NCBI GenBank assembly: GCA_030622755.1
Contig: JAUXFT010000004.1
Location: 1 to 64,000, forward strand
DNA from: Aestuariirhabdus sp.
GTDB taxonomy: Bacteria; Pseudomonadota; Gammaproteobacteria; Pseudomonadales; Aestuariirhabdaceae
Direction: 5' to 3'
Length of the DNA: 64,000 bases
Shown here piece by piece: positions 1-7,753 of this stretch. The translations under genes were made by a program, and so were the position numbers. The notes under the pieces were generated by a model. That model saw nothing but the letters and a program-made list of their open reading frames with translations. It was not told the origin of the DNA and searched no databases. Position 1 is the first letter of the stretch; each line of letters starts with the position of its first letter.

Positions 1-123
1 ACGCACCGCTCGACTGACGGTCATATAGTGCACGCAAAAAAAATCACCTATCTCCCGCATTGAATATCCGCCTGACAAATAAGCTTTAATTAAAGGGGAC
101 GCTACCCTTTTACAGCTTCTCAT
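1..123 (-). pseudogene. REP-type transposase C-terminal HTH remnant (partial, runs off window)
   Basis: Read on the minus strand from an ATG at 123, the frame stays open to the window edge. It encodes a stretch containing AYLSGGYSMREIGDFF and then HYMTVSRAV, the helix-turn-helix tail seen at the C-terminus of many REP-associated Y1 transposases. No Y1 catalytic domain precedes it: the same frame is closed by a stop at 202-204, and one arm of an inverted repeat lies inside the reading frame. I infer a degraded or internally deleted element rather than an intact gene. A small stand-alone DNA-binding protein starting at 123 is the alternative. The rest lies outside the window. Confidence 0.55.
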
Positions 124-181
124 TAGCCTTTCCCCCGCAAAAGCGATTGTGAAGCTCCCCCAAAAGGGTTGCGTCCCCTTT
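92..181. repeat. Inverted repeat with 20-bp arms flanking ~50 bp
   Basis: The arms are AAAGGGGACGCTACCCTTTT at 92-111 and its near-exact reverse complement at 162-181 (one mismatch). Repeats of this GGGGACGC/GCGTCCCC type often accompany REP-type transposases. Here the left arm overlaps the transposase-tail frame, which supports a mobile-element remnant. Confidence 0.6.
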
Positions 182-493
182 TCTCCAGGAAACAGCCGAT
201 GTCAGCGATAAGCTTGGAGAAAAACAAAAAATTCAATCAATGATCAGTGAGAAAAAATAATCGCGGCAGAATCACTTATTTCTTTATAGCGGAGCCTGTC
301 CTCCGTCTTTTATAATTAGACTATCACCAGATCAGCCTTTTTCAATTTTTCCTTATAGTGCTTGTGCTTAAGGCAGTGCCATTACCTCCGTCCCCTTCTC
401 CAGTACAAAATTTCTAACAGTTCCTTTTCCTGGACGCAGAGTCTTTTATCTTTTCTATTGGCAGGTGCCTCTGACCTCCTTGACGTAGGCTAT
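182..493. other. Intergenic stretch without recognisable gene
   Basis: This AT-rich sequence lies between the transposase remnant and the 3' end of the DUF1622 gene. The plus-strand frame starting at 362 is mostly antisense to the DUF1622 gene and shows no family features, so it is not called. No terminator with a T-run was seen. Confidence 0.5.
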
Positions 494-865
494 TTATTTT
501 TCTCCATCCCCCATTTGCCCGGACGCATGCCACGGCCAATGCCCCTCAACTTCAAGATGGATAGTAAACACCAGCACTGTACGAATCAGTACTACCAGGC
601 CAAGGCTCAATACATCAGTTATAGAATCGATCACCACCACCGTGCGAATAATATCGCCGGCCACCAGGAACTCCAGCCCCACCAACATACCGCGGCCCAT
701 CTCGCGCCGAAATTTCTGGTAACTATCTTTCGATTGAATGCTTAAGCTACGGCGCAGATACCGTAGTGTGGCATTGCCAATTCCCAGCACAATAATGACC
801 ACGCCCACGGCTTCTATGGCATAACCAGTCCAACTAACAACATCCAGGAAGCTATTACTGTTCAT
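494..865 (-). CDS. DUF1622 family integral membrane protein
   Basis: A 123-residue protein matching the DUF1622 pattern. It has an N-terminal hydrophobic helix (about residues 8-32), a basic loop containing YQKFRREMGRGMLVGLEFL, a second and third hydrophobic segment (GDIIRTVVV and LVVLIRTVLVFTI), and a typical E-x-E-G-x-W-P-W motif near the C-terminus. The function of the family is unknown; an inner-membrane location is inferred from the helices. The start at 865 is preceded by GAGG about 9 nt upstream. It is divergent from the cation ATPase at 1001, with about 135 bp between them. Confidence 0.8.
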   Translation of the reverse strand: MNSNSFLDVVSWTGYAIEAVGVVIIVLGIGNATLRYLRRSLSIQSKDSYQKFRREMGRGMLVGLEFLVAGDIIRTVVVIDSITDVLSLGLVVLIRTVLVFTIHLEVEGHWPWHASGQMGDGEK

Positions 866-890
866 CGCGGGCGAACCTCACTGTCGTAGT

Positions 891-909
891 TAGCCCTGAA
901 ATAGGGCTA
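891..909. promoter_or_regulatory. Perfect 7-bp inverted repeat in divergent intergenic region
   Basis: TAGCCCT-gaaat-AGGGCTA lies between the divergent DUF1622 and ATPase genes, about 95 bp upstream of the ATPase start. It could be an operator or an mRNA leader hairpin. No regulator gene is adjacent, so the assignment is weak. Confidence 0.3.
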
Positions 910-1000
910 CACAAGGTTATCTTAGTTAGATTATGATAACTTGCAATGCTACTGAGCCCTCTACTCTAGCTTCGATCGCTGCAATAGGATAACCGTCAAC

Positions 1001-3706
1001 ATGGATAAAGACTGGTTTAACAAAACGTCGGATGAGGTAGTGGCACAACTCAGCACCGATATCGACAAAGGCTTGTCCACAGAAGCTTCCAGCCAACGCC
1101 TGCAAACCGAGGGTTATAACGAACTCCCCGAGGCTGATAAACAATCGAGCCTGGCGCTGCTACTCGAACAATTCAAAAATCCTTTATTGATTATATTAAT
1201 AGTCGGCGCCGGCGTTTCCCTCTATGCCGGTCATGCCGTCGATGCCATCGCCATTGCCGCTATTGTGATCATCAATGCCCTGATCAGCTTTGCCCAGGAA
1301 TACAATGCGCAAAAATCGATGGACGCCCTGAAAGACATGGCGGCTCCGGATGCCTTTGTACGACGTAATAGTGAGTGGGTCAGCATCCCGGCCCGGGATC
1401 TGGTTACTGGTGAGGTCGTGCGCCTGAATACCGGCGATATTGTCCCTGCCGACCTGCGCGTAGTGGAATCCCACCGCCTGCAAATCGACGAGGCGGCACT
1501 AACTGGCGAGTCCGAACCGGTAGACAAAGGCACTGATGCCATCGAGGGTGACGATGTCCCGCTTGGCGACCGGATTAACCTCGGCTATATGAGTACCATG
1601 GTTACCGCCGGCAACGGCTTGGGTATTGTCATTGGAACAGGTATGAATACGGAGGTCGGTAAAATTGCCGACCTGATGGCCACCGCCGAGGAGCCACGCA
1701 CACCGCTGCAACGTCGAATCGACAAGCTGTCCCATGTATTAATCGGCGCGGCACTGGCTGTGGTGGCAGGTATCATTGGCATCGGTATTCACCACGGTAT
1801 GGATATGCTGGAAATGCTCAACACGGGTATTTCCCTGTCGGTGGCCGCTATTCCCGAAGGCCTGCCCACCGTTGTGACTATCGTATTGACCATGGGATCC
1901 CAGCGCATGGCACGTGGCAAGGCGCTTGCTCGGCAACTGTCATCGGTAGAAACCCTGGGCTCGACCTCGGTGATCTGCTCTGACAAGACCGGCACCCTGA
2001 CCCAGAACCAGATGCAAGTCATGGCACTGTGGGCAGCCGACAAACAATGGGAAGTCAGCGGCCAGGGCTTTAATCCCGAGGGCGCATTTATTAACCCTGA
2101 GGGTGAAGAAACCAGCCCCGATGACGACGAAGACCTGCGCCTGAGCCTGATGATCTCAGCCGTATGTAATGATGCCACACTGATACAAAAAGACGGCCAG
2201 TACGCGATACAGGGCAACCCCACCGAGGGCGCACTGGTCGTTGCAGCGGCCAAGGTGGGAATCACCCGCGAAGCTATAAGCGCCCAGGGCTATGAAGTCA
2301 TTGAACGCTTCCCCTTCGATTCCACCCGCAAGATGATGAGCGTGATCGTCAAACTACCCTCTGGCGAGCACTATCTGGTAGCTAAAGGCGCACCCGACGT
2401 CATTCTTTCTCGTACCCAAACCCTGCGCAGCCATGGCGAGGAACTGGCCATTACCGAGCAGACCCGCCAGCACGTGGAATCCGCCATTGACGACTTTGGC
2501 CAGCGGGCGCTACGTACCCTGGCCATCGCCTACCGGCCTCTGGATGCAGACAAACTGAAGCTTGAGCCCGAGCAATACGAGAATGATTTCGTGCTACTGG
2601 GCGTGCACGGCATTATGGATCCGCCCAGACCCGAAGTGGTCGATGCGGTTGCGCAATGCTGGAGTGCCGGTATTCGTACGGTGATGATTACCGGCGATCA
2701 CGCCTCCACCGCCGCTGCCATCGCCGAGGAAATCGGCATCAAGCGCAGCGAGGAAGATCGCGTCATGACCGGTTCGGAACTGGATAAAACCTCCGATAAG
2801 GAGCTGCGCAAGCTAGTGCCCCACACAGCCGTATTTGCCCGAGTCACCCCCGAGCACAAACAGCGTATCGTCAAAGCCCTGCAGGAAAACGGTGAGGTTA
2901 CCGCGATGACCGGTGACGGTGTTAACGATGCCCCGGCGCTGCGTAACGCCGACATTGGTATTGCCATGGGCATTGCCGGCACCTCGGTGGCTAAGGACTC
3001 AGCGGCACTGATATTACTGGACGACAACTTTTCCACCATTGTTTCCGCCGTTGCTGAAGGCCGGCGTATCTATGACAATATCCGCAAGTTTATCCGCCAG
3101 GGACTGACCGCCAACGTCGCCGAAGTCTCGGTGATCTTATTTGCTTTTATGTTAATGGGCGACGATCCCTTGCTGCCTATCACCGCATTGATGGTGTTAT
3201 GGATCAACCTGATCAGCGATGGTATTCCGGCTCTTGCCCTGGGCGTTGAAACCCCGGAACCCGATATCATGGAACGCAAACCGCGCCCGCGGGACGAGAG
3301 TTTCTTTGCCGATTATTTAGGTGCCCGTATCCTTGTTCGCGGCCTGACCCTGGGCTGGCTCAGTTATTTTATGTTCGACTTCGCCATGGATCGGGGTGCA
3401 GAACTGGCCTATGCGGAGACACTGGCCTTCTCGACGTTGATTTTTTCCCAGCTGTGGCATGTGTTTGATGCGCGTACCTTTTCGACAATTTACCACGTTA
3501 ACCCTTTTACCAACCGCCACCTGTTAATGGCGGTGGGCCTGTCAGCCCTGCTTTCGATTGCTGTAATCTACCTGCCGATTGGCCATACTGTATTCGGCAC
3601 AACCGCCTTGTCGGGAAAACACCTGTTAATGGTCATTGCCATTGCGGCCCTGCCCACCTTTGGCCTGTCAGCCCTGAAGGGTATATTCAAGGTCAAGTTC
3701 CTGTAG
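1001..3706 (+). CDS. P-type cation-transporting ATPase (P2A-like)
   Basis: A 901-residue HAD-superfamily P-type ATPase that would couple ATP hydrolysis to cation transport across the inner membrane. Visible landmarks are an N-terminal cation-ATPase domain (about 1-75), the actuator TGES motif at 168-171, PEGLP in transmembrane helix 4 at 285-289, the phosphorylation motif DKTGT with Asp328, the hinge TGDGVND at 637-643, and a C-terminal bundle of transmembrane helices (about 690-900). The PEGLP helix and overall length fit the Ca2+/SERCA-like P2A group rather than heavy-metal P1B pumps; no N-terminal CXXC metal-binding domain is present. The substrate (Ca2+, Mn2+ or Na+) cannot be fixed by eye. 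AGGA about 11 nt upstream supports the start. Confidence 0.93.
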   Translation: MDKDWFNKTSDEVVAQLSTDIDKGLSTEASSQRLQTEGYNELPEADKQSSLALLLEQFKNPLLIILIVGAGVSLYAGHAVDAIAIAAIVIINALISFAQEYNAQKSMDALKDMAAPDAFVRRNSEWVSIPARDLVTGEVVRLNTGDIVPADLRVVESHRLQIDEAALTGESEPVDKGTDAIEGDDVPLGDRINLGYMSTMVTAGNGLGIVIGTGMNTEVGKIADLMATAEEPRTPLQRRIDKLSHVLIGAALAVVAGIIGIGIHHGMDMLEMLNTGISLSVAAIPEGLPTVVTIVLTMGSQRMARGKALARQLSSVETLGSTSVICSDKTGTLTQNQMQVMALWAADKQWEVSGQGFNPEGAFINPEGEETSPDDDEDLRLSLMISAVCNDATLIQKDGQYAIQGNPTEGALVVAAAKVGITREAISAQGYEVIERFPFDSTRKMMSVIVKLPSGEHYLVAKGAPDVILSRTQTLRSHGEELAITEQTRQHVESAIDDFGQRALRTLAIAYRPLDADKLKLEPEQYENDFVLLGVHGIMDPPRPEVVDAVAQCWSAGIRTVMITGDHASTAAAIAEEIGIKRSEEDRVMTGSELDKTSDKELRKLVPHTAVFARVTPEHKQRIVKALQENGEVTAMTGDGVNDAPALRNADIGIAMGIAGTSVAKDSAALILLDDNFSTIVSAVAEGRRIYDNIRKFIRQGLTANVAEVSVILFAFMLMGDDPLLPITALMVLWINLISDGIPALALGVETPEPDIMERKPRPRDESFFADYLGARILVRGLTLGWLSYFMFDFAMDRGAELAYAETLAFSTLIFSQLWHVFDARTFSTIYHVNPFTNRHLLMAVGLSALLSIAVIYLPIGHTVFGTTALSGKHLLMVIAIAALPTFGLSALKGIFKVKFL

Positions 3707-3726
3707 CGCATGAAATGTAGCGGTGC

Positions 3727-3763
3727 CTGTCCTTTTACCTCCCTTCTGTCCTTTTACCTCCCT
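3727..3763 (+). repeat. Two tandem copies of an 18-bp unit
   Basis: CTGTCCTTTTACCTCCCT occurs at 3727-3744 and again at 3746-3763, separated by one T, just after the ATPase stop. No coding function is visible. It may be a small repeat-element scar. Confidence 0.6.
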
Positions 3764-3849
3764 GCATGGCTCCATATCCCCAAATTCAATAAATTCATCC
3801 CAAGCTCGCTATAGGCACAATTACTGATATCAGCCACAGAAAACCCCTT

Positions 3850-3878
3850 AGATTTCTTCTACTTGCTCCTGTATAATG
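3850..3878 (+). promoter_or_regulatory. Sigma70-like promoter with GC-rich discriminator
   Basis: A perfect TATAAT at 3873-3878 is followed at once by GCGCCGC, the GC-rich discriminator typical of stringently controlled stable-RNA promoters. The -35 (TAGATT at 3850-3855, 17-bp spacer) is weak. It directly precedes the tRNA-like fragment and could now drive the coiled-coil gene at 4026. Confidence 0.5.
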
Positions 3879-3888
3879 CGCCGCTGAA

Positions 3889-3939
3889 ATTACCTCATAA
3901 TCGGTAGACCCCAGATTCAAGTCTTACTGGGCCGACCAT
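3889..3939 (+). pseudogene. Degenerate elongator tRNA-Met-like fragment
   Basis: The stretch holds CCTCATAATC, which matches the anticodon loop (CAT) of elongator tRNA-Met, then a TTCAAGT T-loop-like heptamer, then CTGGGCC and a CCA end followed by TTTTTT. The 5' acceptor strand and D-arm are missing, and the anticodon and T stems do not pair properly. It sits behind a stable-RNA-type promoter. I read it as a decayed tRNA gene; a chance resemblance remains possible. Confidence 0.4.
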
Positions 3940-3947
3940 TTTTTACA

Positions 3948-3988
3948 CCTTATCCCCCCTGAACATAAGTGTTCAGGGGGGATAAGGT
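3948..3988. repeat. Long near-perfect hairpin (17-18 bp stem)
   Basis: ACCTTATCCCCC...TGAAC at 3948-3964 pairs with GTTCAGGGGGGATAAGGT at 3971-3988 across a short loop. No T-run follows on the plus strand, so it is not a standard terminator for upstream transcripts. It lies 37 nt before the start of the coiled-coil gene and would form a strong structure in that mRNA leader. Confidence 0.65.
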
Positions 3989-4025
3989 AGTCACTCACAG
4001 TAATAGCCACTTACAGGAAACCTGC

Positions 4026-4559
4026 ATGTTAACAGCCACTAACCTTGAACAAGTCATCGAACTCGAAAACAACCTCAAATCGCAGTACCAGGCAGAGCTC
4101 GATGTCCAGACGGAGAAGATTGACGGCCTGATCAAAGAAAAGGAAGCGCAGCAGGCTGTCATCGCGACACAGCTGCAGCAGATCACCGCTCTTTCTACCG
4201 AAGCTACCGAGAACAAACGCGTACAACAGCTCAACCGCGAGCTGAATAATCGCACCGAGAAGCTGCTGGAAGAAACCACCGAGCTAAAGAAACGCGTAAA
4301 AGCCTTACAAAAAGATCTCGCCAAAGAGCGAGAAGAACTAAAGGCGCTGAAACAATTTGACCCCGCCAAGATGAAGAAAAACCTGGATGCCGGCAAAAAG
4401 AAGCTGGCCGAGAAACAGGCAGCCAATGACTTAATGCAAAAATCCCTGAGCAAAGGCAAGACTGAAAAAGCCGAGCTGCAACAGCAAATTAAAACGCTGG
4501 AAGCCAAGCTGGAAGAATTGGAAAATACCGAAGAAGAGAAAGAAGCGGTAGCGGCCTAG
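4026..4559 (+). CDS. Coiled-coil protein of unknown function
   Basis: I do not recognise the family. The 177-residue product is highly charged and rich in Glu, Lys, Gln and Leu, with heptad-like spacing over nearly its whole length (two coiled-coil blocks, about 5-100 and 115-165) and an acidic C-terminus. No signal peptide or membrane segment is seen, so it is probably cytosolic. The frame is open from a GTG at 3969, but that codon lies inside the upstream hairpin. The ATG at 4026 has AGGAAA about 6 nt upstream and is the better start. It is followed 77 bp later by the glutaredoxin gene on the same strand. Confidence 0.7.
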   Translation: MLTATNLEQVIELENNLKSQYQAELDVQTEKIDGLIKEKEAQQAVIATQLQQITALSTEATENKRVQQLNRELNNRTEKLLEETTELKKRVKALQKDLAKEREELKALKQFDPAKMKKNLDAGKKKLAEKQAANDLMQKSLSKGKTEKAELQQQIKTLEAKLEELENTEEEKEAVAA

Positions 4560-4636
4560 CGCGCGCGACCCACGCCAGCCTTATAACTTTCTGAGTCGAT
4601 CATCCCAATGTCCAAAAAGGTTTTAACAGGTATTTT

Positions 4637-5008
4637 ATGCAACTGATTCGCTGGTTTTTAGGCGCGCTGATTTTATTCTTCAACTGGGTCTTTAGCCCGA
4701 AGGGTATTCAACGCGATTCCGGGCTGCAGGCTGCCATTAACCAGCAGACCAACAAGCTGGCACTGTATCAATATAAGGCCTGTCCTTTTTGTGTAAAAGT
4801 TCGGCGCGCGATGAAACGGCAATCACTCAGCATTGAAACCCGGGATGTAAAACGCTGTGAAACTACCCGCAATGAACTGCTAGCCGGCGGCGGCAAACTG
4901 AAAGTTCCCTGTTTAAAAATTGAAGACCATGAAGGCAAGGTAAGCTGGCTGTATGAGTCTGCTGATATTATTGCCTATTTGGAAAATCGCTTTACTTCGG
5001 CAGCTTAG
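4637..5008 (+). CDS. Membrane-anchored glutaredoxin family protein
   Basis: A 123-residue protein with an N-terminal hydrophobic segment (about residues 3-20, LIRWFLGALILFFNWVF) and a glutaredoxin fold. It carries the redox motif CPFC (about 50-53), a cis-Pro motif in KVPCLKI, and a C-terminal S-A-D-I-I-A-Y-L glutathione-binding segment. It would carry out thiol-disulfide exchange near the inner membrane; its partner is unknown. The ribosome-binding site is weak (AACAGGT). The gene converges with the methyltransferase at 5877, only 47 bp away and without a clear terminator. Confidence 0.85.
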   Translation: MQLIRWFLGALILFFNWVFSPKGIQRDSGLQAAINQQTNKLALYQYKACPFCVKVRRAMKRQSLSIETRDVKRCETTRNELLAGGGKLKVPCLKIEDHEGKVSWLYESADIIAYLENRFTSAA

Positions 5009-5055
5009 CGAAAGAGCATTAGCTCTCAGGGTAATCTATAAACCCTTCGGCACAA

Positions 5056-5877
5056 TTAAACCCTTCTAAAATAAAACCCCAAGTAACCTAAAATCTTGAA
5101 TTCTCGGTTGAAAGGTATTTCAATTCCTCTTGGACTTGTCCAGGTCGCTACTTGCTCATACCCCATTCCCAGCATCCTTGATTTCAAATCTTCACTAGAA
5201 TAAATTCGATAGGGCAACTCGCAGACCCCAAGGTTTTGTAATGTCCAAATGGAGGTGTCATCATGAACAGGTAAATTGTGTATTAGCACATGTTTTGGCG
5301 CTTTGGCTAAAGATCCAATGATATCCACCACATGCATTTTCATATACTGTAAGGTTCCAGCAGTCATAAATATATCCGCCGGCTCAGAGTCACAAAGATT
5401 AGCGCTATCTATAAACTTTAAACGGCTCTCTTCTCTTTCCTCCACAAGCTGCCTGCCTAACTCAACAGCTTGCGGCAACTCAGCTATTGTCCAGCGCAAA
5501 TCATCCGGGTAATTGATATAGGCATCGGATGTAAAGAAAAAGTGACCCACGCTCCCCCCCAACTCTAATACAACCCCCTCACCGCCAACAATACGACTCA
5601 ACCAGAAAAGCAAAGGGTAATCTATATCATGAAACCAATTATCAAGTGTTGTTTTTTCATGTTCTTTATTATCTAACTTATTTTCATTTATAACGTCATA
5701 TTCCATAACTGTTGAGCTCGGAATATCAAGTAAAGCCTCAGGGTAAGAACTGTAAACACCTCTGTAACTAATACCTAAACGGGCTGCAGATAAATGCAAA
5801 TAAATATCGCGACCAAACGGAAAAATCTCAATGAACTTAAGAAGTTTAAACTTTATTTTTTGTTTTATTGTATTCAT
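5056..5877 (-). CDS. TIGR04325-type SAM-dependent methyltransferase
   Basis: A 273-residue protein. Its N-terminal region has the G-Y/S-Y-R-G-V-Y-S-S-Y-x-E-A signature of the TIGR04325 putative methyltransferase family. A SAM-binding motif I, VVLELGGSVGHFFF, follows at about residue 100, and then a Rossmann-like core to the C-terminus. Members occur in polysaccharide and natural-product loci; substrates are not known to me. It is last in the PKS-NRPS operon, 21 bp after the cupin-like gene. By context it probably methylates the NRPS product or a linked glycan, which is inference. Confidence 0.75.
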   Translation of the reverse strand: MNTIKQKIKFKLLKFIEIFPFGRDIYLHLSAARLGISYRGVYSSYPEALLDIPSSTVMEYDVINENKLDNKEHEKTTLDNWFHDIDYPLLFWLSRIVGGEGVVLELGGSVGHFFFTSDAYINYPDDLRWTIAELPQAVELGRQLVEEREESRLKFIDSANLCDSEPADIFMTAGTLQYMKMHVVDIIGSLAKAPKHVLIHNLPVHDDTSIWTLQNLGVCELPYRIYSSEDLKSRMLGMGYEQVATWTSPRGIEIPFNREFKILGYLGFYFRRV

Positions 5878-5898
5878 TGCTCAAAGAAAAAACCCTAA

Positions 5899-6843
5899 TT
5901 AATAAGAGCCCGGTGGGGGCTTATAACCACGATAACGCGACTTAATATCTGCCAGACAATGACCAAAGCCGCCTTTTATAATGTCAGTGTAATAGTTCGT
6001 TCCGGGGAATTTAGGTTTTAAACCCAGTCGGCGAAGAACAGTATTACACTGATGAATTTGTGCCTGCTGCCGAGTATAGTCCGTGTAGAACACAACCCCT
6101 ATAGACACCGACACCGCGTCGCCAGGAACGACCCATTCATTACTAGTTTCCGTCATATGCGGCGAAGTTGCAGGGAAATACACACCATCACCTGGCCCAA
6201 CATCAAAATCTCGACCTAACTGAGCGATTTCATCATTTAATCGAACATCGTCAAGACTTCTGTCTACAATAAACTGCTCTACAGCTGACCCAGAAACAAT
6301 ATTCCTGTCACTGTGATCAAATACCGTTATCCGTTTCCGGCCACGAACTTGCAACCAAAAGTTATTTTCTCTATCAATATGAAAAGGGGTGACCGATGGC
6401 GGAGCAGAAATAAAAATAAAACCGCCAACATTAAATATGTTTTTTTGTTCACGCTCTACGATTGGCCTTACTGAGGATATAACCTCATCTAGAAACATCT
6501 TGTATTCCGGATGAGCTTCGATATTGTAGAGCGCTATCCATGATTTCGGCTCATCAATTCTCTCAAATACCTCATCCAGGCTACGGCCATCGATTGTCTT
6601 TCCCTGATGGAAAAAATTTGAGTTTTTTTGAATATCTGGAGATACAAAACGACACTGCTTCTTCTCCATTAAGTAATTAGCCAAATCCTGCAACCGACTC
6701 ATTTCCATCAACGGATGCATGTCATAATTATGGTTAATCGGCGATCTCCTGTAAGAGCTAAAGTCCTCCCCCGGATCGATATGAAATTCTTCACACCCAG
6801 ATGAAACAGGCATAACTTTTCCCGTACGCTCTGGTTTGCTCAT
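5899..6843 (-). CDS. Cupin-like (JmjC-like) Fe(II) oxygenase
   Basis: A 314-residue protein with a double-stranded beta-helix pattern. The HxD motif in FHIDRENNFWLQVRG (His155, Asp157) and a distal His in SPHMTE (His229) form a plausible Fe(II) facial triad of the cupin_8/JmjC-like class, which commonly hydroxylates amino-acid side chains using 2-oxoglutarate. The frame extends upstream to 6966, but that part overlaps the end of the hydrolase gene, so the ATG at 6843 (MSKPERT) is chosen. In the PKS-NRPS operon it is the obvious candidate to hydroxylate an amino-acid unit; the substrate is unknown. Confidence 0.72.
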   Translation of the reverse strand: MSKPERTGKVMPVSSGCEEFHIDPGEDFSSYRRSPINHNYDMHPLMEMSRLQDLANYLMEKKQCRFVSPDIQKNSNFFHQGKTIDGRSLDEVFERIDEPKSWIALYNIEAHPEYKMFLDEVISSVRPIVEREQKNIFNVGGFIFISAPPSVTPFHIDRENNFWLQVRGRKRITVFDHSDRNIVSGSAVEQFIVDRSLDDVRLNDEIAQLGRDFDVGPGDGVYFPATSPHMTETSNEWVVPGDAVSVSIGVVFYTDYTRQQAQIHQCNTVLRRLGLKPKFPGTNYYTDIIKGGFGHCLADIKSRYRGYKPPPGSY

Positions 6844-6901
6844 GAAAACACCCACGCATGAGATATTAGTACAGACCTGGCGATACTTATAAAAACAGCC
6901 A

Positions 6902-7753
6902 TTAGTTTTCAGCCACCCTATCTGTACAAAAGTGCTCCAGATTGTCTCTCGCCCAAGCCTCGACACATTGAACTAGACGATCACGATGACTTTGTAACTG
7001 ATACAAATGATCAGCTAAAGGCCAAAATACCTCTTGGCAGCACTCATCAAAACCAACAATATTCAGTGAGTGCACAAACTGACCCTGCTGATTATATTGA
7101 TTCATTGCCTGACTGGTAAACACTGCAAGAACCCTCCCTGAGCAAGCACTGATTCGTCGAAAGCATTGATCCATATCAGAGTCATTCGGTTCATCCCTGA
7201 GAGCAGCCATCTCCGCGTGTACATTTGATTCCAGACCAAGGGCCCAGCGAAACCGCCGAAGAGTCGTTTTGGGGAGATTAAGCCACTTATAAATATTGCT
7301 TAGCTTCCCCATTAATTCTCGAATAGCAAAACCTTCATCATACGGAGGCATTGCATCCAACAACACTAAACCTTTCACAGCTGTATCTTTGGCAGCAATT
7401 TTTATTGCATTATCTGCACCCGAACACAAACCCATGAGTATAATTTTTCTATCTCCGAACCGCGCAGATAAAGACTGTTTAATATGCTGCCAATCCAAAG
7501 CTACAGATTGGCGATTACTTAAGCCCTCACGGGCAGGAGTGTCACCCTTACCAGACAAGTCTACTCGTACCGATATATAGCCCACTTCTGCCAATACTCT
7601 GCAGATTAATACATTTAAACGGTAAGGCCCCTCTCGATGAACCAGGCCTGCATTGAAGCAAACAACAATCGGCGCATGGTCAATATTATCTGGCAGAGAA
7701 ACCATACCAAAACCAAGATTTTTATCACCGAAACGTAAAACTTCTTCTGTCAT
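6902..7753 (-). CDS. Alpha/beta hydrolase, exosortase A-associated hydrolase 1-like
   Basis: A 283-residue alpha/beta hydrolase. The nucleophile elbow is MGLCSGAD, in which Cys110 occupies the usual Ser position of GxSxG. RVDLSGKGDT before it and VVCFNAGLVHREGPYR near the N-terminus match the TIGR03100-like hydrolases of XrtA loci. Its start overlaps the stop of the preceding hydrolase gene by 4 bp, implying translational coupling. Downstream of an NRPS lacking a thioesterase it may release or edit enzyme-bound chains; that role is inferred. Confidence 0.78.
   Translation of the reverse strand: MTEEVLRFGDKNLGFGMVSLPDNIDHAPIVVCFNAGLVHREGPYRLNVLICRVLAEVGYISVRVDLSGKGDTPAREGLSNRQSVALDWQHIKQSLSARFGDRKIILMGLCSGADNAIKIAAKDTAVKGLVLLDAMPPYDEGFAIRELMGKLSNIYKWLNLPKTTLRRFRWALGLESNVHAEMAALRDEPNDSDMDQCFRRISACSGRVLAVFTSQAMNQYNQQGQFVHSLNIVGFDECCQEVFWPLADHLYQLQSHRDRLVQCVEAWARDNLEHFCTDRVAEN

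Noticed and set aside
362-745. Plus-strand 127-residue ORF
   Set aside because: About two thirds is antisense to the DUF1622 gene; it has no family features and no good ribosome-binding site.
3969-4025. N-terminal extension of the coiled-coil protein from a GTG at 3969
   Set aside because: The codon lies inside the hairpin and lacks a ribosome-binding site; the ATG at 4026 has a good one.
3995-4507. Minus-strand ORF rich in Ser, Phe and Cys opposite the coiled-coil gene
   Set aside because: Composition is that of an antisense shadow of a Glu/Lys-rich gene.
6844-6966. Longer start for the cupin-like oxygenase
   Set aside because: It would overlap the end of the hydrolase gene, and its residues do not look like part of the fold.
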